From JAPOXR01 sp965221815 (GTDB lineage: Bacteria; Pseudomonadota; Alphaproteobacteria; Rhodobacterales; Rhodobacteraceae): a stretch of DNA of 64,000 nucleotides. Below, in pieces: positions 8,009 through 17,381 of this stretch. Below the pieces are notes generated by a model. That model searched no databases, was not told where the DNA came from, and was given only the letters and a program-made list of their open reading frames with translations. Position 1 is the stretch's first letter; every line of letters starts with the position of its first letter. The stretch is taken from positions 2,232,001 through 2,296,000 of the forward strand of contig OZ244915.1 of NCBI GenBank assembly GCA_965221815.1, written 5' to 3'. The translations under genes were made by a program, and so were the position numbers.

Positions 8009-9937
8009 ATGGCCATAGCCAACTCGGCGAAGACGTCACGCAATCAGTATGATGAAGTTTATTCCCGATGGATGCAGAATCCTGAAACATTTTGGATGCA
8101 AGCGGCCAATTCACTGGATTGGAAACGCAAGCCCAGCCAGGCATTGTTCGATGAAAATCCTCCCCTTTACGGTTGGTTTGACGACGGGTTGATCAATACC
8201 TGTTGGAACGCCGTCGACCGGCATGTCGTGAACGGATCCGGTGATCAGGTCGCCATCATACATGACAGTCCCGTGACAGCGAGCCAACGTTTCATAACCT
8301 ATCAACAATTGTTGGATGAGGTCTCCCATGTGGCGGGTGCAATGCGGGCACGCGGCATCACCGTTGGCGACCGAGTCATCATCTATATGCCGATGATTCC
8401 AGAGGCGATTATTGCCATGCTGGCCTGTGCCCGCATCGGTGCCATCCATTCGGTGGTATTTGGTGGTTTCGCCGCTGCAGAACTGGCAATACGGATCTCG
8501 CATTGCCGTGCCAAGGCGGTCCTCTCAGCATCCTGTGGAATTGAGCCCAGTCGGGTTGTCCGCTACAAACCCCTTCTCGACGCAGCCATTGATCTTGCCG
8601 ATCACAAGCCTGAATTCTGTGCCATATTCCAGCGTGAGACTGAACTTGCAGACTTGGTCGCGGGCCGGGACATCGACTGGGACTCGATGAAAAAGGATGC
8701 TGCTCCGGCTGGCTGCGTCCCGCTGCCGGGAAACCATCCCTCGTATATCCTCTATACTTCCGGAACGACGGGTCTACCCAAAGGTGTTGTGCGCCCAACC
8801 GCCGGGCATGCCGTGGCACTTCACTGGACGATGAAGAACATTTATGGCGTCCAACCCGGAGAGGTGTTTTGGGCGGCATCTGATGTCGGCTGGGTCGTCG
8901 GGCATTCCTATATCTGCTACGCCCCATTGCTGGCAGGAAACCCAACCCTTGTTTATGAAGGCAAACCGGTTGGGACACCCGACGCCGGTGCTTTTTGGCG
9001 CGTGATCGCTGAACATGATGTCAGAGTTTTATTCACGGCACCAACCGCCTTTCGTGCCATTAAACGCGAAGACCCGAATGGCCGACTCCCGCGCACATAC
9101 GATTTGAGGAAATTGCGCGCACTTTTTCTTGCCGGTGAAAGAGCTGACCCCGATACCATCATGTGGGCAGAGAAATATCTCGAAGTTCCGGTGATCGATC
9201 ATTGGTGGCAGACCGAAACGGGTTGGGCGATTGCTGCCAATCCTCTGGGAATCGAACTGAAACCCGTCAAGCCGGGTTCACCGTCTCTACCGATGCCTGG
9301 CTACGATGTACGTGTCGTGGATGATGAAGGACAGGCAAAACCGCCCGGCGAACTCGGAACGCTTCTCATTAAACTGCCCTTGCCACCCGGCACATTGTCA
9401 ACTCTATGGGAAGCCGATACACGCTACCAGGAAAGCTATCTTGCCGAATTTCCGGGATTTTATGACACCGGAGACGCGGGCATGATTGACAAGGATGGCT
9501 ACATTTTCGTTATGGCCCGCACAGATGATGTCATCAATGTCGCTGGCCATCGTCTATCAACCGGCGCCATCGAAGAAGTCCTTGCTGAACATCCGGACAT
9601 TGCCGAATGTGCGGTGATCGGAGTCAGAGACGCATTGAAAGGACAGGTTCCACTTGCTTTCATCTGCCTGAATGCCGGGGTATCGACCACCCATGCCGAC
9701 ATTCTGGCTGAATGCGTCAGCCGCGTGCGTGACAAGATTGGACCGGTCGCAGCCTTTCGTCAGACGACGATTGTTGAGCGCCTGCCCAAGACCCGTTCGG
9801 GCAAAATTCTTCGTGCGACCATGGCAAAGATTGCCGATGGTGAATCTTTTACCCTCCCGCCCACAATTGATGACCCGGCGATCATTGATGAAATCCGTCT
9901 GGCTCTAGAGGGGCTGGGATATCCCAAGGACGTATAA
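8009..9937 (+). CDS. prpE: Propionyl-CoA synthetase (acyl-CoA ligase, ACS family)
   Basis: At 642 residues this has the size of PrpE/acetyl-CoA synthetase-like ligases. The AMP-binding P-loop ILYTSGTTGLPKGVV lies near residue 250, the A5 motif HWWQTETGW near 397, and the conserved YDTGDAG near 485. The C-terminal catalytic lysine is in KTRSGKILRATMAKI near 595. The N-terminal Y..V..RWMQNPETFW block is typical of propionyl-CoA synthetases. It would activate propionate with ATP and CoA in the cytoplasm. Carboxylase, mutase and mutase-chaperone genes lie within 25 kb, supporting propionate rather than acetate as substrate. A GGAGGG ribosome site precedes the ATG. Confidence 0.9.
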   Translation: MAIANSAKTSRNQYDEVYSRWMQNPETFWMQAANSLDWKRKPSQALFDENPPLYGWFDDGLINTCWNAVDRHVVNGSGDQVAIIHDSPVTASQRFITYQQLLDEVSHVAGAMRARGITVGDRVIIYMPMIPEAIIAMLACARIGAIHSVVFGGFAAAELAIRISHCRAKAVLSASCGIEPSRVVRYKPLLDAAIDLADHKPEFCAIFQRETELADLVAGRDIDWDSMKKDAAPAGCVPLPGNHPSYILYTSGTTGLPKGVVRPTAGHAVALHWTMKNIYGVQPGEVFWAASDVGWVVGHSYICYAPLLAGNPTLVYEGKPVGTPDAGAFWRVIAEHDVRVLFTAPTAFRAIKREDPNGRLPRTYDLRKLRALFLAGERADPDTIMWAEKYLEVPVIDHWWQTETGWAIAANPLGIELKPVKPGSPSLPMPGYDVRVVDDEGQAKPPGELGTLLIKLPLPPGTLSTLWEADTRYQESYLAEFPGFYDTGDAGMIDKDGYIFVMARTDDVINVAGHRLSTGAIEEVLAEHPDIAECAVIGVRDALKGQVPLAFICLNAGVSTTHADILAECVSRVRDKIGPVAAFRQTTIVERLPKTRSGKILRATMAKIADGESFTLPPTIDDPAIIDEIRLALEGLGYPKDV

Positions 9938-9967
9938 CCTGACTTCAGCTGAAAGGCCCCTATCGTC

Positions 9968-10600
9968 ATGAATCACCAATTGACCGTTGTCGATCATCCA
10001 TTGATTCAGCATAAACTCTCGCTGCTCCGGCGCGCCAGGACACCCACAGCCGTATTTCGGCAATTGCTGCGTGAGATCAGCATGCTTCTGGCCTACGAGG
10101 TCACACGTGATCTCATGCTGACACGGCGGCGCATTGAAACACCCTTGATGGAAATGGACGCCCCTTGTCTCAGTGGCAAGAAACTGGCCCTGATTTCGAT
10201 TCTTCGGGCCGGCAATGGACTTCTCGATGGTGTCCTTGAACTCATTCCTTCAGCGCGCGTTGGTTATGTTGGCCTTTACCGCGATGAGAACACGCTGCAA
10301 GCCGTCGAATATTACTTCAAAGTGCCAGCGGAACTTGAAGACCGATTGGTCATCACGCTTGATCCGATGCTGGCCACAGGCAATTCGGTCGTTGCCGCAC
10401 TCACCCGGCTCAAAAAGGCCGGTGCACGAAATATCCGTTTTATGTGCCTTCTGGCGGCACCGGAGGGAGTCGAGCATTTGTGTCAAGCCCATCCTGATGT
10501 GCCGGTATTCACGGCGGCCCTCGACGCAAGACTCAACGAGCTGGGTTATATTCTGCCCGGGCTCGGCGATGCCGGCGACCGCCTTTACGGCACCAAATGA
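9968..10600 (+). CDS. upp: Uracil phosphoribosyltransferase
   Basis: The 210-residue length fits the family. The PRPP-binding loop appears as ITLDPMLATGNSVVAALTRL near residue 125, and ISILRAGNGLLDGVLELIP near 75 is the conserved flexible region. The C-terminal uracil-binding segment LGYILPGLGDAGDRLYGTK is the family signature. It salvages uracil with PRPP to UMP. It lies 30 bp after prpE on the same strand and ends opposite the guanine deaminase gene, so two nucleobase-salvage genes converge here. Confidence 0.96.
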   Translation: MNHQLTVVDHPLIQHKLSLLRRARTPTAVFRQLLREISMLLAYEVTRDLMLTRRRIETPLMEMDAPCLSGKKLALISILRAGNGLLDGVLELIPSARVGYVGLYRDENTLQAVEYYFKVPAELEDRLVITLDPMLATGNSVVAALTRLKKAGARNIRFMCLLAAPEGVEHLCQAHPDVPVFTAALDARLNELGYILPGLGDAGDRLYGTK

Positions 10601-10691
10601 GCCTCGGGGCACATATTATGGTCACGGAAGTCCAGGCAGATCGCTGCCGACCGTGTTGGCGGGTGGACGGCACAGTCTATCGACGTCTGGC

Positions 10692-11996
10692 TCAGTCCGG
10701 CCACGGTTTGAGTTGACGCCCGGCAACCCATACCGCTTCTATCGCGCGATCATCTCCCATCATGATCGTCGGGAACAGTTCCTCCCAGAAACTCTCGGCA
10801 CGGGCTGCGCGCGCGGCGATCGATTCGGTCGAATACAAGTCAAGGACAATGATGTCGGCCTCTAGTTCGGGTGCCAAATTGCCAATCAAAGAATCCAGAT
10901 GCAGCGTTTTTGCATTCGCCGATGTTGCCAGCCAAACCAGTTGACTCGGATGCAATGCATGCCCCTTCAACTGGGAAATCTCATAGGCAGCTGCCATGGT
11001 GCGCAGCATCGAGTATGAGGACCCGCCACCAATATCGGTCGCCAGACCCACTGGCTGACCCGGAGACTTCAGTCCTGACATATCGAAAAGACCCGATCCA
11101 ATAAACAGATTGGAGGTCGGACAATGGATGAGCGCCGCTCCGGCATCGCGCAATCGTGCCTGTTCCCGATCATTCAAGTGAATGGCATGGCCAAAGAGAG
11201 CCCGCTCACGAACGAGACCAAAACCATCATAGACGTCGAGATAATCCCGCGCGGCAGGAAATAGCCGCTTCACCTCGGCAATTTCCTCCAGCTGTTCGCT
11301 CAAGTGTGTCTGCAACAGACATTCCGGATATTCAGACCACAATTGCCCCAATTGTTCCAACTGCTCAGGCGAAGATGTGAGCGCAAAGCGCGGGGTTATG
11401 ACATAGGATAGACGGCCCTTATCATGCCATTTCTCAAGCAGACTCTTGGAATCTTGATAACCGGACGTCGGTGTATCACGAAGTGCATCTGGTGCATTCC
11501 TGTCCATGCAGGTCTTTCCGGCGAGAACACGCATGTTGAGTCGTTCTGCTTCAACAAAAAATGCGTCGACACTCGCTGCATGACTGGTGCAATAGGTGCA
11601 GACAGTGGTCGTCCCATGGTCAATCAATTGCCGAAGATATTGACGCGCCATGCGGGACGCATAATCAGGATCTGAAAACTTCGCCTCTTCAGGGAAAGTG
11701 TAGTCATTCAGCCAATCAAGCAGTCGTTTGCCCCAGCTTGCGATAATCGCCATCTGTGGATAATGGACATGCGGGTCAATGAAACCGGCAAGTATCAGGC
11801 TGCGCCCGTAATCGTGCCGCTCTGAATCCGGGTATTTTGCCGCCAGATCCTCTGCTGTTCCGCAGGCAACGATCCGACCATCCTGGAGCAGTACAGCTCC
11901 TCTTTCCTCGTGACAGACGGCTGAAGATGGCGTGGTGACGAATGGATCGTCCGAAAAACGCAGGGTTTGCCCGATCAATAGATGAGACCTGATCAC
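10692..11996 (-). CDS. guaD: Guanine deaminase
   Basis: This is an amidohydrolase of 434 residues. The metal-binding FIDPHVHYPQ motif is near residue 72, the guanine-deaminase block CTYCTSHAASVDAFF near 135, QTHLSEQ near 220, FGHAIHLND near 270, and the ATDIGGGSSYSML catalytic segment near 320. It converts guanine to xanthine and ammonia using zinc. It faces upp and overlaps divergently, by 15 bp, with an unused in-frame extension of mgtE. Length and motifs match the GuaD family well, with no sign of damage. Confidence 0.93.
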   Translation of the reverse strand: MIRSHLLIGQTLRFSDDPFVTTPSSAVCHEERGAVLLQDGRIVACGTAEDLAAKYPDSERHDYGRSLILAGFIDPHVHYPQMAIIASWGKRLLDWLNDYTFPEEAKFSDPDYASRMARQYLRQLIDHGTTTVCTYCTSHAASVDAFFVEAERLNMRVLAGKTCMDRNAPDALRDTPTSGYQDSKSLLEKWHDKGRLSYVITPRFALTSSPEQLEQLGQLWSEYPECLLQTHLSEQLEEIAEVKRLFPAARDYLDVYDGFGLVRERALFGHAIHLNDREQARLRDAGAALIHCPTSNLFIGSGLFDMSGLKSPGQPVGLATDIGGGSSYSMLRTMAAAYEISQLKGHALHPSQLVWLATSANAKTLHLDSLIGNLAPELEADIIVLDLYSTESIAARAARAESFWEELFPTIMMGDDRAIEAVWVAGRQLKPWPD

Positions 11997-12125
11997 ATCA
12001 TTTCTCCCACATCAACACGACCCCCTGCCCGTATGAAGAACCCTGTCTGCCGATGGATGCTTCTGTGTCGTATCCAGGAATATTGCGATAAACTATGTCG
12101 CATGCCGGTTCAGTGGGGGCAAGAG

Positions 12126-13499
12126 ATGTCAGACAAAGAGATTCATGCGACAGGCGGAGAGACCCCGGTCACTGCAGAGATTATCGCTGAAATCAAGCGC
12201 GCGATTACGCATGATGATCAGGATCGGCTCAACCGACTTCTCGAACCGATCCATGCGGCTGATATCGCTGATTTAATTGAACAGATTGATCCCGACCTCC
12301 GGGATAATCTGGTGGCCCTGTGGAAGCATGACTTTGATGGGGAGGTCTTGTCTGAACTGTCCGAACCCCTGCAAGCCGAGGTCGTCGCGCAATTACCGGC
12401 CATGGGCCTCGCACAGGCCGTGCGTGATTTGAGCTCGGATGATATCGTTGACCTCACTGAAGATCTGCATGAAGATCTGCAGGCAACGATTCTTGATGCA
12501 TTGGATGATCCGGATCGCGCCGCGGTCGAGCAATCGCTGCGCTGTCCTGCTGAAACTGCCGGACGTCTCATGCAACGCGAAATTGTCATGGTCCCCGTCC
12601 ATTGGGATGTCGGTCAGGCGATTGACCATCTGCGGGCGGATACGAATCTCCCCGAACAGTTTTATCACCTGATTCTGACCGATCCCAAGGCACAGTTCAA
12701 AGGTATGGTGTCTCTGGGTCGTCTCATGGGTTCTGTACGTACGACCCGGTTGATCGAGATTGTCGATGATGACTGCCACCCGATAGATATCAATGTTCCG
12801 CAAGACGAGGTCGCCTACATCTTCAACCAATACCATTTGATATCGGCGCCCGTCATTGACACCAACAACAGGGTTGCCGGAGTCATCACCATCGATGATG
12901 CAATGGCCTTCCTGGACGCTGAAGCCGAACAGGACATCTTGCGATTGGCCGGTGTTGGCGACAAAAACCTGTCAGAAAAAGTCATCAATGTGACGCGCCA
13001 ACGATTTCCGTGGCTGATTGTCAATCTGGCAACAGCGGTCATCGCATCACTTGTCATTGACCGTTTTTCTGAAACCATAGAAGCCCTGGTCGCGCTTGCC
13101 GTGCTGATGCCGATCGTCGCGTCCATGGGCGGCAATGCCGGCACCCAATCATTGACAGTGGCGGTCAGGTCATTGGCCACACGGGATCTGACACGGTCCA
13201 ATGCACGGCGTATTATCTGGCGTGAAACACGCGTTGGGTTGCTGAACGGCCTTCTGTTCGCTGCAATTGCCGGTTTGATCGGACTGATTTGGTTTGGTGC
13301 CCCACTGCTCGGGGCCGTGATGGGGCTTGCCATGATCATCACCATGACTGCGGCTGGTATTGCCGGTATCTTGATCCCCATTGGATTAAACCGGACAAGA
13401 ATGGACCCGGCGCTTGCATCGGGTGTCTTCGTGACGACTGTGACCGACTGCGTCGGATTCCTCGCCTTTCTTGGCCTTGCGGCGCTAATTCTCCTGTGA
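12126..13499 (+). CDS. mgtE: Magnesium transporter MgtE
   Basis: The 457-residue product has the MgtE_N superhelical domain (about residues 35-135, with LLEPIHAADIADLIEQI and LPAMGLAQAVRDLSSDDI), two CBS domains (about 140-260) and five C-terminal membrane helices including the PIVASMGGNAGTQSLT pore signature. It carries Mg2+ across the inner membrane, gated by cytosolic Mg2+ through the N and CBS domains. The frame is open to 11982, but ATG at 12126 gives the usual family length and start (MSDKEIHA). Its last 15 bp overlap the 3' end of the convergent methylmalonyl-CoA mutase gene. Confidence 0.93.
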   Translation: MSDKEIHATGGETPVTAEIIAEIKRAITHDDQDRLNRLLEPIHAADIADLIEQIDPDLRDNLVALWKHDFDGEVLSELSEPLQAEVVAQLPAMGLAQAVRDLSSDDIVDLTEDLHEDLQATILDALDDPDRAAVEQSLRCPAETAGRLMQREIVMVPVHWDVGQAIDHLRADTNLPEQFYHLILTDPKAQFKGMVSLGRLMGSVRTTRLIEIVDDDCHPIDINVPQDEVAYIFNQYHLISAPVIDTNNRVAGVITIDDAMAFLDAEAEQDILRLAGVGDKNLSEKVINVTRQRFPWLIVNLATAVIASLVIDRFSETIEALVALAVLMPIVASMGGNAGTQSLTVAVRSLATRDLTRSNARRIIWRETRVGLLNGLLFAAIAGLIGLIWFGAPLLGAVMGLAMIITMTAAGIAGILIPIGLNRTRMDPALASGVFVTTVTDCVGFLAFLGLAALILL

Positions 13500-15647
13500 T
13501 TCGGAACCTGTGTCGGGCTGCGTCTGTTGGGCACGAATGAGTTTCAATACCTTGCATGCCGCTTGTGGAATATTGGTGCCCGGACCAAAAATCTCGCTGA
13601 CACCGGCAGCGCGCAGGAGTTCATGATCCTGAGGCGGAATCACACCTCCACAGACCACCAGAACATCACTCGCTCCAGATTTCTCGAGTTCTTCGATAAG
13701 CAGGGGCACCAGGGTTGTATGTGCAGCTGTTTGTGAACTGACGCCAATCACATGCACATCATTGTCGATGGCATCGCGGGCCGTTTCTGCAGGAGTCTGA
13801 AAGAGAGGGCCAATATCCACGTCGAATCCGATATCCGCAAATGCGGTGGCAATCACCTTGGCACCGCGGTCATGGCCGTCCTGCCCCATCTTGGCGACCA
13901 GCATACGCGGTCGCCTCCCCTCTTCCGAAACAAATGTCTCGATATCTTCCTGTATCGCAGCAAACGCTGAATCGTCCTGATAAGCCGTGGCATAGACTCC
14001 TGACAATGTTGTCGACGTTGCGACATGGCGACCGAAAACTTTTTCCATGGCAAGTGAAATCTCACCAACAGTGGCGCGCGCCGCTGCAGCTTCGACCGCC
14101 GCTTCGAGCAGATTTCCACCGGAGGATGCCCGCCGCTCAAGTTCATTGAGAGCTGTTTCACAACGCATCGGATCCCGCTCTGCACGTACCTTTTCGAGTC
14201 GTTGAACCTGACTTTGTCGCACACGGTGATTTTCGATCCGTCGAATATCAATTTCATCCTCTTCACTCAACTGGTACTTGTTGACGCCAACGATCACCTC
14301 CTCGCCGCGGTCGATCATCACCTGTCGCTTGGCAGCCGTTTCCTCGATGCGCAACTTTGGCAATCCTGAGATCACGGCCTCGGTCATTCCACCGAGCGAC
14401 TCCACTTCTTCAATCAATTCCCACGCTTTGGACGCCAGCTGGCTTGTCAACCACTCAACATAGTATGAACCCGCCAGCGGATCGACAGTGTTGGTCACTC
14501 CGGTTTCTTCCTGCAGGATCAACTGCGTATTGCGGGCAATGCGTGCCGAGAATTCGGTCGGCAAAGCGATCGCTTCATCAAATGCGTTGGTATGCAGCGA
14601 CTGTGTTCCTCCGAGAACGGCCGACATGGCCTCGAACGCCGTACGGACAATGTTATTGTACGGATCCTGCGCCTGTAAGCTCACGCCACTGGTCTGACAA
14701 TGCGTTCGCAAAATACTTGATTTGCTTTTCTTCGGGTTGAATTCTGCCATGATGCGATGCCACAATATTCGCGCGGCTCTGAGCTTTGCTGCCTCCATGA
14801 AGAAATTCATGCCAATGGCAAAAAAGAAGGAGAGACGATCGGCAAAATCGTCGACATCCATGCCACGACCGAGCGCTGCACGAACATATTCCCGCCCATC
14901 CGCCAAGGTATAGGCCAGTTCCTGCACCAGGCTCGCGCCAGCTTCCTGCATATGGTAACCGGAAATCGAGATTGAATTGAAGCGTGGCATTTCCCGACTC
15001 GAGTATTCAATGATGTCCGCAACGATACGCATCGAAGGTTCCGGAGGATATACATAGGTGTTGCGCACCATGAATTCCTTGAGGATATCGTTCTGTATGG
15101 TGCCTGTCAGTTTATCGCGCGTGACGCCCTGTTCCTGTGCGGCGACGATGAAGTTCGCCAAGGTGGGTATGACGGCTCCGTTCATCGTCATGGAAACTGA
15201 CACTTTATCGAGTGGAATGCCTTCAAAGAGGATTTTCATATCCTCAACGGAGTCAATCGCGACGCCTGCCTTTCCGACATCTCCTTCGACACGCGGATGG
15301 TCGCTGTCGTAACCCCGATGCGTCGCGAGATCGAAAGCAACCGAAATGCCCTGTTGTCCACCTGCCAGTGCTTTCCGGTAAAAGATATTGGACTCTTCCG
15401 CGGTTGAAAATCCGGCATATTGACGAATTGTCCAGGGACGGTTCGTATACATCGTTGCGCGCGGCCCCCGTCTGAAAGGTGCCAGGCCGGGCAGGTCGTC
15501 TTCAGATATTGTTCCTGCAATATCCTCAGCGGTATAAAGCGTTTTGATATCAATATCCTCGAGTGTCGAAACAGATGAGTCATCACCTGTTCTGTCACGA
15601 CGTTCTTGACGTGCCAGTTGACGCCATTCCTCGAAGCTGGTCTTCAT
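13485..15647 (-). CDS. scpA: Methylmalonyl-CoA mutase, full-length catalytic subunit
   Basis: The 720-residue protein has the TIM-barrel substrate domain (RPWTIRQYAGFSTAEESN near residue 75, and the GGTQSLHTNAFDEA block) and a C-terminal cobalamin domain with DGHDRGAK (DxHxxG) near residue 600, whose histidine binds cobalt. It converts methylmalonyl-CoA to succinyl-CoA. ATG at 15647 was chosen over an upstream start because it gives the family N-terminus and follows a GGAAAG ribosome site. With pccA, pccB and meaB in this window it completes propionyl-CoA breakdown. Its 3' end overlaps mgtE. Confidence 0.95.
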   Translation of the reverse strand: MKTSFEEWRQLARQERRDRTGDDSSVSTLEDIDIKTLYTAEDIAGTISEDDLPGLAPFRRGPRATMYTNRPWTIRQYAGFSTAEESNIFYRKALAGGQQGISVAFDLATHRGYDSDHPRVEGDVGKAGVAIDSVEDMKILFEGIPLDKVSVSMTMNGAVIPTLANFIVAAQEQGVTRDKLTGTIQNDILKEFMVRNTYVYPPEPSMRIVADIIEYSSREMPRFNSISISGYHMQEAGASLVQELAYTLADGREYVRAALGRGMDVDDFADRLSFFFAIGMNFFMEAAKLRAARILWHRIMAEFNPKKSKSSILRTHCQTSGVSLQAQDPYNNIVRTAFEAMSAVLGGTQSLHTNAFDEAIALPTEFSARIARNTQLILQEETGVTNTVDPLAGSYYVEWLTSQLASKAWELIEEVESLGGMTEAVISGLPKLRIEETAAKRQVMIDRGEEVIVGVNKYQLSEEDEIDIRRIENHRVRQSQVQRLEKVRAERDPMRCETALNELERRASSGGNLLEAAVEAAAARATVGEISLAMEKVFGRHVATSTTLSGVYATAYQDDSAFAAIQEDIETFVSEEGRRPRMLVAKMGQDGHDRGAKVIATAFADIGFDVDIGPLFQTPAETARDAIDNDVHVIGVSSQTAAHTTLVPLLIEELEKSGASDVLVVCGGVIPPQDHELLRAAGVSEIFGPGTNIPQAACKVLKLIRAQQTQPDTGSESQEN

Positions 15648-15954
15648 GATTTTTCTTTCCGATATGCGCGTGCACGCCCATGATGTAAGCATTGCCCCGG
15701 GGCGAATCCAGATCAACCGTCAGTTCGAGACACAGGGCCGCCAACTTGTGCCTGTGATGATCATCGTTGTGTTGAACAGGGGCTGGAGATTCCACTTAAC
15801 AGACATTTGGGGAGGGGTAGAAACTGCCCGGATTGACCCTGCCGCCCCGTCTTGCCCTCGCTCACGGCCTCTTGCAGACTTCAGCCAATCATGGGTATTG
15901 CCCGCTGGCTTGCCCTTTTCCGGGCCAGTGGGCCGCCAGCGACGGAGAAACACC
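15648..15954. other. Intergenic gap of about 300 bp
   Basis: This stretch lies between the mutase start and the YodC-like gene. An open frame on the plus strand crosses it, but it lacks a convincing start or family match. I see no RNA gene or clear promoter. It must contain the divergent promoters of the two flanking genes. Confidence 0.4.
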
Positions 15955-16188
15955 ATGACCAAGGACGACAGCACGGAGGATCCGACCATCCGCATCGGCG
16001 ATGTGGTCACCGTCAAATCCGGCGAGGCCCGCACCACCATGACGGTCATCGACCTGTCCGCGGATGACAAGACGGGTCAGGACCTCGCCAAACGGATGTG
16101 GTTGGACGATCTCAAGGACGGCCCGCAGGAACATGTCCTGCCGCTGGTGTTCCTCGAGAAGACCAGGGCTTCCGAGTTGCAGCGATGA
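15955..16188 (+). CDS. YodC/DUF2158-like small protein
   Basis: This 77-residue protein is built around IRIGDVVTVKSGEARTTMTV and MWLDDLKDGPQEHVLPLVFL. The 'GD-V-KSGG-MTV' opening and short beta-rich form resemble YodC-family (DUF2158) proteins, which have no settled role. A good ribosome site (GGAG) sits seven bases before the ATG. It begins the island that continues with two secreted-protein genes. The family call is tentative. Confidence 0.55.
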   Translation: MTKDDSTEDPTIRIGDVVTVKSGEARTTMTVIDLSADDKTGQDLAKRMWLDDLKDGPQEHVLPLVFLEKTRASELQR

Positions 16189-16277
16189 GGCACCCGCCAA
16201 TGACCGCACGGCCCGCTTTTGCATTGCACAATCCAGACGCCACCTGAAACCAAGGCCATCCCCATGACCGAACCTGC

Positions 16278-16316
16278 CGCCCACCCCCTGCCCGCGGCGC
16301 GGGCAGGGGGTGGGCG
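16278..16316. repeat. Very strong GC-rich hairpin (18-bp perfect arms, 3-base loop)
   Basis: Arms of 18 bases (first arm begins CGCCCACCCCC) are perfectly complementary around a GGC loop. There is no T run after it, so it is not a classic intrinsic terminator. It lies between the YodC-like gene and the upstream region of the secreted-protein pair and could stop transcription or mark an old recombination site. Confidence 0.7.
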
Positions 16317-16326
16317 CAAGGTGAAT

Positions 16327-16391
16327 CCCCTTCCGACAGACCCGAGAGACCGCTGCCTCGGGGCCCATGCTGATGAAACCCAAAAACCGGG
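16327..16391. repeat. Upstream module shared with the 33.4 kb secreted-protein gene
   Basis: A CCCCTTCC(C)GACAG block and, about 45 bp on, the 20-mer GATGAAACCCAAAAACCGGG (16372-16391) recur in the same order on the opposite strand upstream of the gene at 33428-33943, where the 20-mer is at 34130-34149. Both copies precede a TTGCCA-G-tract promoter-like region. Confidence 0.7.
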
Positions 16392-16628
16392 CGGGCTGAC
16401 CGTTCTGTTCCCCATCTCCTCACCGCCGGGCCTGACCCCAGCGCCGGGGCCTTTTGGGGGCCAGCCGCCCGCTTGATCCCCTGTGGACACGCTTGGGGAT
16501 GTTGACAGGTCCGGGAACGGGGTGAGGAGATGGGGCCGCGATCCGGGATCACCCCCAGCGAGGCCGAGACAGGACAACAGGTTGAGGGGGCGGGCGGGGA
16601 GACCGGCGGGACACGCTGGACAAACCCC

Positions 16629-16659
16629 TTGCCAAACCCATGGGGGGGGGGGGTATCAG
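16629..16659 (+). promoter_or_regulatory. Candidate promoter with G12 spacer tract
   Basis: TTGCCA at 16629-16634 and TATCAG at 16654-16659 are 19 bp apart, and 12 of those bases are a G run (16642-16653). The secreted-protein start lies 36 bp downstream. The gene at 33943 has the same layout with 11 G and also a 19-bp spacer. Changing the run by one or two bases would alter promoter strength, as in known spacer-tract switches. The -10 box is weak, so this remains inferred. An alternative is that ATG at 16640 is a start codon: with 11 G it would read in frame into the signal peptide, but it has no ribosome site. Confidence 0.55.
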
Positions 16660-16694
16660 AGATCCCGGACAACAAACTTGAAAGGGAGATCCTC

Positions 16695-17321
16695 ATGACA
16701 CGCTTCTTTGCCAGTCCCCTGGCCCTCGGGGCCGCCATCATTGCCCTTGCGCTGACTGCGGGTACGCAGGCGCAGGTGACCTGTCCTTCAGGCGTTGAAT
16801 TACAAAACAATCTCCTGAGCCTGACTTGCGAACGGCTCCGAGCCTGCACACACGCCGAGGTCGCGATCAGGATCGCCCATTCTCAAACCCGAAAAGGCGC
16901 CGGGGCCGATATGTTCCGGGCCCTGGAAAAATATCGCTATTGTTCCCAGGGCCGGGGCAGCTGGACCGAACAACAGTGGATGGACAAATGTACCCAGCAG
17001 GGCTGGAAAGTGGCGGCGCTGATCACCCCGGCTCAACGCGCAGAATGGGCGATCCCGAATGGGGTGGACCTCAACACAACGAAGCATTGCTGGGCCCACA
17101 AGACCAAATCCCAATACCGCCTGTATTCTGACGGGAACGGGTTTGTCTACGAACAGCAACACTGCACCCAGGACCAGGACAACGACGGCTCGTATGAAGT
17201 GCCGGAGGGGAAGTATCTGCAGCTCACCGGGTACGAGACGCGAGTCAGCGGGAGCCCGAACTGTGATCCCATCGGACCCAATCCGACAGACACCCCCAAG
17301 TGGGTCGAGCCCTGGGACTGA
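16695..17321 (+). CDS. Secreted Cys-containing protein of unknown function (gene A)
   Basis: The 208-residue product starts with a clear signal peptide (MTRFFASPLALGAAIIALAL, with likely cleavage after an AQ). The mature part has several cysteines (VTCPSG, LTCERLRACTH, CSQGRG, DKCTQQG, KHCWAH, QHCTQD, NCDP), suggesting disulfide bonds after export. I recognise no domain. The ribosome site AAAGGGAG lies close before the ATG. The in-frame extension upstream runs through the G12 tract but has no ribosome site. It is followed 60 bp later by a second secreted-protein gene, probably in one operon ending at the terminator near 18125. Confidence 0.7.
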   Translation: MTRFFASPLALGAAIIALALTAGTQAQVTCPSGVELQNNLLSLTCERLRACTHAEVAIRIAHSQTRKGAGADMFRALEKYRYCSQGRGSWTEQQWMDKCTQQGWKVAALITPAQRAEWAIPNGVDLNTTKHCWAHKTKSQYRLYSDGNGFVYEQQHCTQDQDNDGSYEVPEGKYLQLTGYETRVSGSPNCDPIGPNPTDTPKWVEPWD

Positions 17322-17381
17322 GACACACCCGGTGGTTATTGTGTGCCGCCGGGTGGCCACACACGCCCAAGGAGACACCCC

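Noticed and set aside
16530..16694. N-terminal extension of gene A through the G run
   Set aside because: No ribosome site, low-complexity residues, and a good signal peptide starts at 16695 behind AAAGGGAG.
17317..17332. ACTGAGACAC match to the cargo-transposon end, between genes A and B
   Set aside because: Only 10 bases match exactly, with no partner repeat or target duplication. A 10-base match can occur by chance in this length.
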